From: an uncultured bacterium
GTDB lineage: Bacteria; Cyanobacteriota; Vampirovibrionia; Gastranaerophilales; Gastranaerophilaceae
Length of the DNA stretch: 64,000 bases
NCBI GenBank assembly: GCA_949283255.1
Contig: CASDRS010000011.1
Location: 1-64,000, forward strand
Reading direction: 5' to 3'
The notes beneath the pieces are model-generated. The model did not search any database. It saw only the letters and a program-made list of their open reading frames with translations, and was not told the origin of the DNA. The position numbers were made by a program, and so were the translations under genes. Shown in pieces: positions 1 to 8,461 of this stretch (position 1 is the stretch's first letter; each line of letters begins with the position of its first letter).

Positions 1-112
1 GGCTTTCGGGATTTTTAGAGAATTTTCGATATTAGATTTTAAGAGAATTTTAATTTTTTAGACTCAAATTCTCTTTCTGCAAATATAAAAGGTCCTTTTT
101 ATTGATTTAATG

Positions 113-1483
113 TTATTTAAAGGGTGCAAAGTGCATTTTTATATTGCCACGATAAAGATCTTCAGAAATCTCAATTGTGTTATTTTCTATAGAATTTTTA
201 ATTACAGGTATAGTTGATAGTACAAGTCTGATTAAACGAATTGATTTATATGCTTCATTAATTGTATGTCTGTATTCCTTAAAAATATTGACATCGTAAA
301 TATCGTCTACAAATGAATGAGATATTTTATTACGATAGTCATGTATTGTTGTTTTCCAAATATTAATAATTTCATCACCTAAGTTATTACCATTGAATGA
401 TTTAAATCCTTTATTAAATAATTCTTGTAATAATGACATTGAACCTTTTTTGTCTGTATCTAATTCAATGCCTATTTCTTTTGCAAATTCACTTATTGCA
501 TTTTTATCAAGTTGATCAATAAATAGCCTATATAAAGTTCTACAGAAATTATGATACATTGTTTTAGTTGGCATTAAAAAAGGATGAAAATATTCAGGAC
601 GATTTTGTTGAGTAAATTCAAATATATTTTTTATCAAATTTTTTGCACATATTGTATTAAACATTTTATTGATTAATTTCATTTCTTCAAAAAATGCAGA
701 AAAAATAGATAGTCCTTCTGAAAACTCTCCCATAATATTTTGATAGTATGATATATCTGGGATAAAATCTTCTTGGTTATCAAATAAATAAGAGTAAAAA
801 TAATATTGATGCTTAAGAGATAACTTTGCTAGATCATGAGGGAATATTGTTATTACATTTTCATTTGTTTTTTTATTATAGGCTAATCCAAAATGACTTA
901 AATAGATATTATTTTCATCATGTTCTTTTTTCATATTATCTACACTATAATATATCGTTCCAGAATAGTCTATATTATAAACGATATATCTTGGATCATA
1001 AATAAATCTATTTAATACATCAATTCTAAAATATAAAAACTTTAAATGTGGTGCGCCTTCTAATAACATTTTATTAAATGGTGCTATATTATTATATTGG
1101 GCTTTATTTTTTATATATTTTTTTATTGTAGCAGGTGTTGGAAATAATGATATTGGAGGTATTTCATCATTACAAGTTATTTGAATACAATTTCCTTCAT
1201 CTATTTTTATATTTTCTATAATTTGTGGGGTATAATTCTTGGGTAAATTATTTATGTAGTCAAATTTCTTTTCTAGGGGGATCTGTAAATCAAAATTTTT
1301 TATATAATCATTTGTTTCACAATAATATAAATCCAATATATTATCTTTTATTAATTCAATAATTATATTTTTGGTATTTTCTATTTCTAAATTTTGCTCA
1401 TACAATTTTGTAATTGGATATAAATTATAATCTTTACTATTTAAATAATACTCTAATACGTCATTTAATAATTTATTTTTCAT
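113..1483 (-). CDS. hypothetical protein with HEPN-like C-terminal motif
   Basis: A 456-aa protein with no family that I recognise. Near residues 380-390 it reads DYRNKISHS, which has the R-x4-H spacing of HEPN ribonuclease motifs, set between predicted helices. The N-terminal two thirds is Asn/Ile/Tyr-rich and looks globular, with no signal peptide or membrane segment. It sits beside a recombinase and a restriction cluster, so a defence role is plausible but inferred. The ATG has no Shine-Dalgarno sequence; a TATAAT ends 6 nt before it. The gene is very AT-rich, which is consistent with acquired DNA. The R-x4-H could be chance in such a protein. Confidence 0.6.
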   Translation of the reverse strand: MKNKLLNDVLEYYLNSKDYNLYPITKLYEQNLEIENTKNIIIELIKDNILDLYYCETNDYIKNFDLQIPLEKKFDYINNLPKNYTPQIIENIKIDEGNCIQITCNDEIPPISLFPTPATIKKYIKNKAQYNNIAPFNKMLLEGAPHLKFLYFRIDVLNRFIYDPRYIVYNIDYSGTIYYSVDNMKKEHDENNIYLSHFGLAYNKKTNENVITIFPHDLAKLSLKHQYYFYSYLFDNQEDFIPDISYYQNIMGEFSEGLSIFSAFFEEMKLINKMFNTICAKNLIKNIFEFTQQNRPEYFHPFLMPTKTMYHNFCRTLYRLFIDQLDKNAISEFAKEIGIELDTDKKGSMSLLQELFNKGFKSFNGNNLGDEIINIWKTTIHDYRNKISHSFVDDIYDVNIFKEYRHTINEAYKSIRLIRLVLSTIPVIKNSIENNTIEISEDLYRGNIKMHFAPFK

Positions 1484-1489
1484 ATCTTT

Positions 1490-1495
1490 ATTATA
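1490..1495 (-). promoter_or_regulatory. -10 box giving a likely leaderless mRNA
   Basis: On the minus strand TATAAT is followed by 6 nt (AAAGAT) and then the ATG at 1483. Transcription would start at or next to the start codon. No SD and no clear -35 are visible. Confidence 0.45.
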
Positions 1496-1551
1496 TTATA
1501 TTTAAATTTTAAAGAAAACCTGATATAAAAAAATAGAATACGAGAAATTTT

Positions 1552-3084
1552 TTACTTGCAACACTTATCCGCCATTGCAATAAGCTTTTTTACATTCAAC
1601 TCCGGATCTTGGGTTCCGTTCATTATGCTTTCTATAACTTCAGGAGGCAGAAATCTTAGTTTGCGCAATCTTTTATTGTTTCCATTTCTAGCTTCTGGCG
1701 GGAGTCGTCTTTCGGCTCCAAGTTTGTTATACCAAAAGCTTTTTACTATTGCCTGAATAAGTTTCATATCATAATTAGCTTTCCCTGGGATAATAATTTT
1801 ATTCTGCTTTTGTGGAGTTAATGATATTCTGACATTTTGTTCTCTTGTGTAAATCTCCTCATCTTCTGTGGTATATGTAAATTTTGCATTAAATGCCAGC
1901 GTTGCAAAATATTGGATTATGTAATGTATATCGTAGCTGATTTTGATTAAATTTAAGTTCAAATCAACGCGTTTCATAACGGTTCTGATAAATATTTTAT
2001 CAGGACAAAATTCGTGCATTGTATTTAAAATGCTAGTTTGTTGTTCGATTGAATAATTCTCTAAATATTTTTGGATAAATAATGTATCTTGCAAAAGTTT
2101 TGTCAAATCATCTTTTACATACTTTTCAATTTCACCTGCTGAAATTTTGGTAATATTACCGCGCTTGTTACCGCTTTTGCTGTAAGTCGGAGACATAAGG
2201 TTCCCCTTATCATCATAAAGCAATCCTGATAACAGAGTGCCAATCTTTGCATTTGTAGTATGTTTACGCTCTGTTGCATTTAAAAGTAGCAGATTTTGAA
2301 CTGCATTAAACAGTTCTTCTGAAACAATCGGAGAATGTTGAGCATCATAGACCTTGTTTTTGTGAGGGATTTTACCTAAATAAACTTTGTTAGCGAGCAT
2401 CCGATACAAATTTGATTTTGGGAATGGTTTTCCTGTTCTTGAAAGTATCCCTTTTTAATTAAGGCTCTCTTTTAGCTTAATAACATTTTTAACCTTGAGA
2501 TATTCTTCAAAAATAAATTTAACGTTATCTGCAAATGGTTGCTGAGGTTGTAGAATGTGGTGTTCATCTTTTGTATAGCCATAAGGTGTAGCACCATTAA
2601 CCCAAAGTCCTTTTTTTCTTGAAGCTTCAAATTTATCTCGAATTCTCTCTCCTGTAACTTCCCTTTCAAATTGCGCAAAGGATAGCAAAATGTTGAGCGT
2701 TAATCGTCCCATTGACGTTGTTGTATTAAAATGTTGAGTTATTGATACAAATGAGGTATTGTGCTTGTCAAATATCTCGATTATCTTTGAAAAATCCATC
2801 AAAGAACGCGTTAACCTATCAACTTTGTAGACTACAACAATATCAATTTCATCATTTTCAATGTCTTTTAGAAGTTGTTTGAATCCCGGCGGGCGATCCA
2901 TTGTTCCGCCTGAATATCCACCATCATCGTATTTTTTAGTTAAAAGACTCCAGCCTTCGTGCTTTTGAGATTTTATATAAGATTCACAGGCTTCTCTTTG
3001 TGCATCGAGGGAGTTGAAATCTTGTTCAAGCCCTTCTTCCGTTGATTTTCTAGTATAAATTGCACATCTGATTTTCTTTGCCAT
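1552..3084 (-). pseudogene. large serine recombinase interrupted by one in-frame TAA
   Basis: Site-specific recombinase of the large serine integrase type. The N-terminal part (209 aa, 3084 to 2455) is a resolvase domain with the nucleophile region YTRKSTEEGL, the RLTRSL segment and the LLSFAQFEREVTGERIRDK helix. The rest (about 300 aa, down to 1552) carries the recombinase domain, with LYRMLANKVYLGKIPHKN typical of its start. Both parts are in the same frame. Only a TAA at 2455-2457 separates KESLN from KGILSRTGKPFPKSNL, so this is a point nonsense change, readthrough or a base error, and not a frameshift. The 5' end overlaps the DUF2924 gene by 1 bp. The usual zinc-ribbon cysteines are not seen. 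Without readthrough the protein would be inactive. Confidence 0.8.
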
Positions 3085-3476
3085 TATGCCACCTCGCTAT
3101 TGTTTGGGCTTGCGCAGTTTTGCCTGTTTAAAGCAGTTTTATTTTTGTTGCACTTTGGATCGATAAGTCCAAAGAATTTCTTACCATTCCAACGAGTTCC
3201 TGTAATTTTATTAGCAACAGCAGAAAGACTTTTATACTTGGAACCGTTGAACTCATAACCGTCTTGTAAAACAAGTACGGTATATCTTCGGCCTTTAAAT
3301 TCTCTGACTAATTTTGTCCCGTCAGTGATTGATAGAACTTTAGAAGCTTTTTCTACTTGTTGAGTTTTGTCATATTGTTCAACAAGCTTGTTAATTTTAC
3401 GAAGAATTTCAGGGGCAAGGGGCGGATATTTTTCATTCCATGCCTTGATACGTTTTTCGAAAATATTCAATGCCAT
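3084..3476 (-). CDS. DUF2924 family protein, partner of serine recombinase
   Basis: A 130-aa DUF2924 protein. Diagnostic stretches are RRYTVLVLQDGYEFNGSKY, the following SLSAVANKITGTRW and then NGKKFFGL. Members are small basic proteins almost always encoded just upstream of, and overlapping, a large serine recombinase; the role is unknown, perhaps a directionality or DNA-binding accessory. Here the stop overlaps the recombinase start by 1 bp, so the two are translationally coupled. An SD (GAGGT) lies about 5 nt before the ATG. It marks the left side of the island as mobile-element DNA. Confidence 0.8.
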   Translation of the reverse strand: MALNIFEKRIKAWNEKYPPLAPEILRKINKLVEQYDKTQQVEKASKVLSITDGTKLVREFKGRRYTVLVLQDGYEFNGSKYKSLSAVANKITGTRWNGKKFFGLIDPKCNKNKTALNRQNCASPNNSEVA

Positions 3477-3524
3477 ACAAATACCTCATTAATACTTGTA
3501 TAAACATCTATCACTCTACTTGCC

Positions 3525-3530
3525 TATAAT
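3525..3530 (+). promoter_or_regulatory. candidate -10 for the hsd operon
   Basis: TATAAT about 118 nt upstream of hsdM, the only consensus -10 on the plus strand in this gap. No convincing -35 at 16-18 bp is seen. A dyad (3543-3558) and a 24-bp inverted repeat (3560-3583) lie just downstream, in the predicted leader. Confidence 0.35.
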
Positions 3531-3542
3531 ATCACCCCAAAA

Positions 3543-3558
3543 GACACAGTTCGTATCA
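3543..3558. promoter_or_regulatory. dyad GACAC-N5-GTATC near the hsdM promoter
   Basis: Half sites GACAC and GTATC are spaced by 5 nt. The arms match those of the sites at 11799 and 16877 but in the opposite order. It may be coincidence, and there is no candidate regulator nearby. Confidence 0.2.
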
Positions 3559-3559
3559 A

Positions 3560-3583
3560 AAGTATTTAATTATTTTAATACTT
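3560..3583. promoter_or_regulatory. inverted repeat upstream of hsdM, possible operator
   Basis: AAGTATT and AATACTT form a 7-bp perfect inverted repeat around an AT-rich centre, 65 nt before the hsdM start. It could be an operator or an AT-rich hairpin. No regulator gene is adjacent. Confidence 0.3.
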
Positions 3584-3647
3584 AACAAATATAGTTGTTT
3601 CATGATATGCTTAATGTAACGTTAAATAAATTAATCTAGGAGTTTTT

Positions 3648-5159
3648 ATGGCTGGTAAAGGTAGTGTAAAACTTGGATTTGAAAAACAAATATGGGATGC
3701 AGCGTGTGTACTTTGGGGACATATACCTGCTGCTGAATATAGAAAAGTCATTATTGGTTTAATCTTTTTAAGGTATATTTCTGCAGCATTTGAGAAAAGA
3801 TATAATGAACTTTTAGCCGAAGGTGATGGGTTTGAAAATGACAAAGATGCTTATACAATGGAAAATATTTTCTATGTTCCAGAGTCTGCTCGATGGTCAA
3901 CTATTGCAGCTGCCGCCCATACTCCTGAAATTGGCAAAGTAATTGATGATGCAATGCGAGCTCTTGAAGCTGAAAACAAAGCTCTCAAAAATGTTTTACC
4001 TAAAAACTATGCAAGTCCGGATTTGGATAAAAGAGTTTTAGGTGAAGTTGTTGACTTATTCACAAACAATATAAAAATGGAAGATATAGGGACTGACAAT
4101 GATTTGTTAGGTCGAACTTATGAATACTGTATAGCACAATTTGCAGCCTATGAAGGTACAAAAGGTGGTGAATTCTATACCCCATCTAGCGTTGTAAGAA
4201 CGATTGTTGAAATTCTAAAACCTTACGAAAACTGTAGAGTTTATGACCCTTGCTGTGGTTCAGGAGGTATGTTTGTACAGTCTGTAAAATTCTTGCAAGC
4301 ACATAGCGGAAATAGAAATAAAATTTCTGTGTATGGTCAAGAATCTAATGCGGATACTTGGAAGATGGCAAAAATGAATATGGCAATTCGTGGTATTGAT
4401 GCTGATTTTGGACCATATCAAGCTGATACATTTTTTAATGATTTGCACCCAAGCCTAAAAGCAGATTTTATTATGGCAAATCCACCATTTAACCTTTCTA
4501 ACTGGGGGCAAGACAAACTTCAAGATGATGTTAGATGGAAATATGGTCTACCACCTAGCGGAAATGCTAACTATGCTTGGATTCAACACATGATCTATCA
4601 CTTAGCGCCAAATGGAAAAATAGGTTTGGTCTTAGCTAATGGTGCTTTATCTACTCAAACAAGTGGTGAAGGTGAAATCAGGAAACGAATTGTTGAAGAT
4701 GATTTGATTGAAGGCATTGTTGCGATGCCAACACAGCTTTTCTACAGCGTAACTATCCCTGTAACTTTGTGGTTTATATCAAGAAACAAAAAACAAAAAG
4801 GCAAAACTCTTTTCATAGATGCTCGAAAAATGGGTTATATGGAAGATAGAAAACACAGAAACTTGTCTGATGAAGATATCAAAAAACTTGCAGATACTTT
4901 TACAGCTTTCCAAGAAGGAATATTGGAAGATAAAAAAGGTTTTTGTGCAGTAGTAACAACAGAAGATATCAAAAAACAAGATTATATCCTAACCCCTGGC
5001 CGTTATGTTGGGATAGAAGAACAAGAAGATGATGGTGAACCGTTTGAAGATAAAATGAAACGTTTGACCTCAGAATTATCTGAAATGTTTGCACAATCAA
5101 ATACATTGCAGGATGAAATCAAAAAGAACCTTGCAAGCATAGGCTTTGAGGTGAAGTAA
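3648..5159 (+). CDS. hsdM: type I restriction-modification methyltransferase subunit HsdM
   Basis: A 503-aa N6-adenine DNA methyltransferase subunit that, with HsdS, methylates the recognition sequence and is part of the restriction complex with HsdR. An HsdM N-terminal helical domain (about 1-150) precedes the catalytic domain. The SAM motif YDPCCGSGGMFV is near residue 200 and the catalytic NPPF (MANPPFNLSNWG) near 280. The length is normal. The SD is TAGGAG before the ATG at 3648. It is the first gene of a six-gene co-directional operon; its TAA is directly followed by the ATG of the Abi-like gene. Confidence 0.95.
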   Translation: MAGKGSVKLGFEKQIWDAACVLWGHIPAAEYRKVIIGLIFLRYISAAFEKRYNELLAEGDGFENDKDAYTMENIFYVPESARWSTIAAAAHTPEIGKVIDDAMRALEAENKALKNVLPKNYASPDLDKRVLGEVVDLFTNNIKMEDIGTDNDLLGRTYEYCIAQFAAYEGTKGGEFYTPSSVVRTIVEILKPYENCRVYDPCCGSGGMFVQSVKFLQAHSGNRNKISVYGQESNADTWKMAKMNMAIRGIDADFGPYQADTFFNDLHPSLKADFIMANPPFNLSNWGQDKLQDDVRWKYGLPPSGNANYAWIQHMIYHLAPNGKIGLVLANGALSTQTSGEGEIRKRIVEDDLIEGIVAMPTQLFYSVTIPVTLWFISRNKKQKGKTLFIDARKMGYMEDRKHRNLSDEDIKKLADTFTAFQEGILEDKKGFCAVVTTEDIKKQDYILTPGRYVGIEEQEDDGEPFEDKMKRLTSELSEMFAQSNTLQDEIKKNLASIGFEVK

Positions 5160-5993
5160 ATGTCAATAACAGAAAAAGAATTAGAAATATATCGTAAAAC
5201 TATCAGTGTAGAACGACTAAAGTCATTTAGTGTTCATAATAAAAACGTTATTACATTTAAAGATTTAAAAGAATATTATATTGCAAATATTATGATATCT
5301 CAGGCTTTTTATCCGATTTTATCAACTATCGAAATTACTTTAAGAAATGCAATTGATACAACTTTCAAGAATTTACTTGGGGATGATTGGTTAGAGCAAG
5401 AATATCAACATAATACTATTTTGCATCCAAAAGATTACGAGAAATTTAAAACATCTTATGAAAAAATTCAGAAGAAATATAAGGATAAATTTACACCCGG
5501 CAAAGTAATAGCAGAATTACATTTTGGCTTTTGGACAACGCTATGTTCAAAACGATATAATGACAGAATTTGGACAAAAAAAGGATTTTTTAAAGGAGTT
5601 TTTGAAAATTATCCAAAATCTAAACAACAGCAAATACACGATGTCTCAGACAAACTTAATAAAATTAGAAATTTCAGAAATAGAATATTTCATTACGAAC
5701 CAATAATAAGAGATGATTACGATATAAGATGTATGTATCTTTTAATTGAAGAAGTTTTAAATTATCTGCCAATAGATAATTTGGAAGTAGTAAATAAGAC
5801 TTCAGAATTTAAAAAGGTATATAATAAACTAAACAAGCGTTTTAAAAGCAAAAAATCTAGAGCACTATATGCAAAATGCATAGGAAGAAACTCTAGACTG
5901 TACATTTCCATTATAACATATATAATTGATTTTGTCAATACAAAAATCAAAAGCAAAAACAGTAGCAAAGCTAGTCAAGGAGGGCAGAGATGA
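5160..5993 (+). CDS. Abi-like HEPN protein nested between hsdM and hsdS
   Basis: A 277-aa protein of the Abi_2 (AbiD/AbiF) type. The N-terminal part has the family's typical opening, with ITFKDLKEYYIANIMIS and then STIEITLRNAIDTTF. Near residues 170-180 is RNFRNRIFHYEP, the HEPN R-x4-6-H ribonuclease motif followed by the common HYEP ending. Abi_2 members cause abortive infection, presumably by RNA cleavage. Here the gene starts at the base after the hsdM stop and overlaps hsdS by 4 bp (ATGA), so it is made together with the methylase and specificity subunits. This supports a coupled last-resort effector, which is inference. Confidence 0.8.
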   Translation: MSITEKELEIYRKTISVERLKSFSVHNKNVITFKDLKEYYIANIMISQAFYPILSTIEITLRNAIDTTFKNLLGDDWLEQEYQHNTILHPKDYEKFKTSYEKIQKKYKDKFTPGKVIAELHFGFWTTLCSKRYNDRIWTKKGFFKGVFENYPKSKQQQIHDVSDKLNKIRNFRNRIFHYEPIIRDDYDIRCMYLLIEEVLNYLPIDNLEVVNKTSEFKKVYNKLNKRFKSKKSRALYAKCIGRNSRLYISIITYIIDFVNTKIKSKNSSKASQGGQR

Positions 5994-7228
5994 CCTCTAA
6001 AGAGTGGAAAATTGGTAAAATAGGGGATTTTGTTGCTATAAAACATGGATATGCCTTCAAGGGTGAACATATTATTTCTGAAGATAATGGGATTGTCCTT
6101 GTTACCCCAGGAAATTTTGCAATAGGTGGAGGTTTCCAAGAATTAAAATGCAAATATTATAATGGAGAATATCCACAAGAGTATATTTTAAGGCATAATG
6201 ATTTAATAGTTACAATGACGGATTTAAGTAAAGATGGAGATACGCTTGGTTATTGTGCTAAAATACCTGATAATAAAAATAAAATTTATCTTCATAACCA
6301 ACGAATAGGATTACTTGAGTTTAAAAGTGATAAAATTATTAAGGATTTTTTGTATTGGTATATGCGCACTAAGCACTATCAAAGGACAGTTGTTAGCAGT
6401 TGTTCTGGGTCAGTAATTAAACATACATCTCCTAGTAGAATTTGTGAAATTGAAATTCCTATTCCACCACTCGAAATCCAAGAGAAGATAGCTCGTGTGT
6501 TGTCGAGTTTGGATGATAAGATTGAGCTGAATAATAAGATTAATCAAAATTTAGAACAGCAAGCCCAAGCAATTTTTGATAAATATATCAAAATACCTTG
6601 CAATTATTTAAAAACTGGAACAATTGGAGATTATTGTAATGTTAAATCTGGATTTGCATTTAAAAGTAGCTGGTGGAAAGATAGTGGTGTTAAAGTTATA
6701 AAAATTAAAACTATTGATAATGAAAGTATTAATTTTTCAGAATGTTCATTTGTTGACAAGGAAAAAATTAGTATAGCAGAAGATTTTATTGTAAAAGGTG
6801 GGGATTTATTAATTGCAATGACAGGGGCAACAATCGGGAAATTTGCAATAGTACCCAAAATAGATGAAGTTTTATTAGTAAACCAACGAGTTGGTAAATT
6901 TTTTCTAGGTATTCATCCTATAAAAAAAACTCCATTTTTATATTGTACTCTAAAACAACAAGATATAATAAATGACATCATAAATAAAGGTCAAGGGAGT
7001 GCACAGCCAAATATAAGTAGTACAGATATTCTTAATACTTCTTGTTATATTTTAGAAAATACAGAACTTGAAAAATTTAATCTTACATGTGAACCAATAT
7101 TTGAAAAAATTATTACAAATAAATATGAAAATGAAAAACTAAAACAACTACGAGACACACTTTTACCAAAACTCATGTCCGGTGAAATTGATGTCGATAA
7201 GGTGGAGGTAGAAGATGTCAGAATATAA
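5990..7228 (+). CDS. hsdS: type I restriction-modification specificity subunit HsdS
   Basis: A 412-aa DNA-recognition subunit. It has two target-recognition domains, about 1-150 and 205-355. Each is followed by a conserved helix: IPIPPLEIQEKIARVLSSLD then a coiled helix near 160-200, and LRDTLLPKLMSGEID near the C-terminus. The start ATG overlaps the stop of the upstream Abi-like gene, and its own 3' end overlaps the next gene by 14 bp. The length is normal. TRD sequences vary quickly, so the target site cannot be read from here. Confidence 0.93.
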   Translation: MTSKEWKIGKIGDFVAIKHGYAFKGEHIISEDNGIVLVTPGNFAIGGGFQELKCKYYNGEYPQEYILRHNDLIVTMTDLSKDGDTLGYCAKIPDNKNKIYLHNQRIGLLEFKSDKIIKDFLYWYMRTKHYQRTVVSSCSGSVIKHTSPSRICEIEIPIPPLEIQEKIARVLSSLDDKIELNNKINQNLEQQAQAIFDKYIKIPCNYLKTGTIGDYCNVKSGFAFKSSWWKDSGVKVIKIKTIDNESINFSECSFVDKEKISIAEDFIVKGGDLLIAMTGATIGKFAIVPKIDEVLLVNQRVGKFFLGIHPIKKTPFLYCTLKQQDIINDIINKGQGSAQPNISSTDILNTSCYILENTELEKFNLTCEPIFEKIITNKYENEKLKQLRDTLLPKLMSGEIDVDKVEVEDVRI

Positions 7229-8015
7229 ATCTATAAAATTTTCAGCATATCAACTTATAATAAATGAAGAATATGCAAATTTAAAACATTTTGAAAATAT
7301 AAATGAAGCTTGGAACCAAGATTTTGAAGATAACAAAACTCATATAATACATAATGTGATATGTAAATTAAAAGATGAAAAGTACTTTTTATTATATGAT
7401 AATTTTGGTTCACCAAATCCTAGACCTAATAAAGTTTATGAGATAAATTCAAAGTCTAAAGTATCAAACCCAAGAAGTGAAACTCAAGTGGAATTAAAAC
7501 GACAACTTTTTTGTTTGTATAACATAGAAACAAAAATCTTATATTTAAATAATAGTAAAAGTATTGGTTTTATTCAAAAATACCTAAGTAAAATAACTTC
7601 TTGTGAAGTTATTATAAAAAGAATTTTTAAAAATATTGACGAATTTGTCAAGACATTATCTAGCATTGAAAAAATAAAATTTATTGCTCACCGTGATATT
7701 TTTACCTCAAATATTCAATCTTTTAAAGAAATTAAAAATATTTTTGGCATTGATGAACCTGAAAGTTTTACATTAGAAGCAAATTACAAAATTTCTGTTG
7801 ATGAACATATTAGACGTGTTATTGAAAAATTCAGAAATGAACAGCTACAAGCTCCAAACTCATGTTTAACTTGTGTTGGAAGAGATGATAATGGAATAGA
7901 ACAAATTTTTTCAGAAAATGCTTTTAGTAAAAGTTTCGATATTATGGTTGCAGAAAATTCAGAACATTTATTTAATGTTGAAGATGTATTTAACGAGTTA
8001 ATAAGGAAAATATAA
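7215..8015 (+). CDS. unknown soluble protein nested between hsdS and hsdR
   Basis: A 266-aa protein that I cannot assign. It starts inside hsdS (14-bp overlap), so it is translationally coupled. Features seen: a beta-rich N-terminal half with KYFLLYDNFG, a middle with KILYLNNSKSIGFIQKYL, and a C-terminal half with helices and IDEPESFTLEANYKISV. No signal peptide or membrane segment. The next gene encodes a 4-TM protein. A soluble sensor of about 270 aa plus a small 4-TM partner resembles the architecture of lambda RexA-RexB and of Kiwa KwaB (DUF4868)-KwaA. I infer a comparable membrane-acting defence pair; homology to either is unproven. Confidence 0.6.
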   Translation: MSEYKSIKFSAYQLIINEEYANLKHFENINEAWNQDFEDNKTHIIHNVICKLKDEKYFLLYDNFGSPNPRPNKVYEINSKSKVSNPRSETQVELKRQLFCLYNIETKILYLNNSKSIGFIQKYLSKITSCEVIIKRIFKNIDEFVKTLSSIEKIKFIAHRDIFTSNIQSFKEIKNIFGIDEPESFTLEANYKISVDEHIRRVIEKFRNEQLQAPNSCLTCVGRDDNGIEQIFSENAFSKSFDIMVAENSEHLFNVEDVFNELIRKI

Positions 8016-8020
8016 AAACA

Positions 8021-8461
8021 ATGGATAGAAAAGATAAATTGATTATTTTAATAATATTATTAATATTAACACCTTTATTTTATTTTTGTAATTTTGATTA
8101 TAAGACAGATTTTTATTCTAATGTTATAACTTTTTTATCAATAATGATTGGATTTACGTTAACTAGTATTTCAGTACTATATAATACGAATTTTAGAAAA
8201 AACTTTTCAAAAATGCCTAATAAAAAAGGGACAAATATTTTATGTGATCTTGGACATTATTATAAGATGCATATTTATTTTTCAGTACTATTAGTAGTAT
8301 TCTATATGCTAGAAGATTTGATTATACAATCTAATAATTTTTTAACTTTTCTTTCTTGTATAAATATTCCTTTATTATTTGTAAATATTTATATTACATA
8401 TATTTTAGTAAAATTTTTTATTAAATTATTTACTAATCCAAGTTATGATGAGGAAGCATAG
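8021..8461 (+). CDS. small four-helix membrane protein, partner of the preceding gene
   Basis: A 146-aa protein with four predicted transmembrane helices near residues 7-25, 33-54, 82-102 and 108-135, and a short polar loop (about 55-80) with KNFSKMPNKKG. It lies 5 nt after the upstream stop, and its TAG is immediately followed by the hsdR ATG. Size and topology match RexB-like ion channels and KwaA-like membrane sensors, though I see no diagnostic motif. The likely role is membrane depolarisation or infection sensing together with the 266-aa protein (inference). Confidence 0.6.
   Translation: MDRKDKLIILIILLILTPLFYFCNFDYKTDFYSNVITFLSIMIGFTLTSISVLYNTNFRKNFSKMPNKKGTNILCDLGHYYKMHIYFSVLLVVFYMLEDLIIQSNNFLTFLSCINIPLLFVNIYITYILVKFFIKLFTNPSYDEEA

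Noticed and set aside
16-80. Repeated AGAGAATTTT and AAATTCTCT at the left edge as an attachment site or IS end
   Set aside because: Short AT-rich matches with no target duplication and no partner copy near the right edge of the island.
2472-2678. Overlapping 68-aa ORF inside the recombinase
   Set aside because: It is in another frame of the conserved resolvase domain and has no ribosome-binding site.
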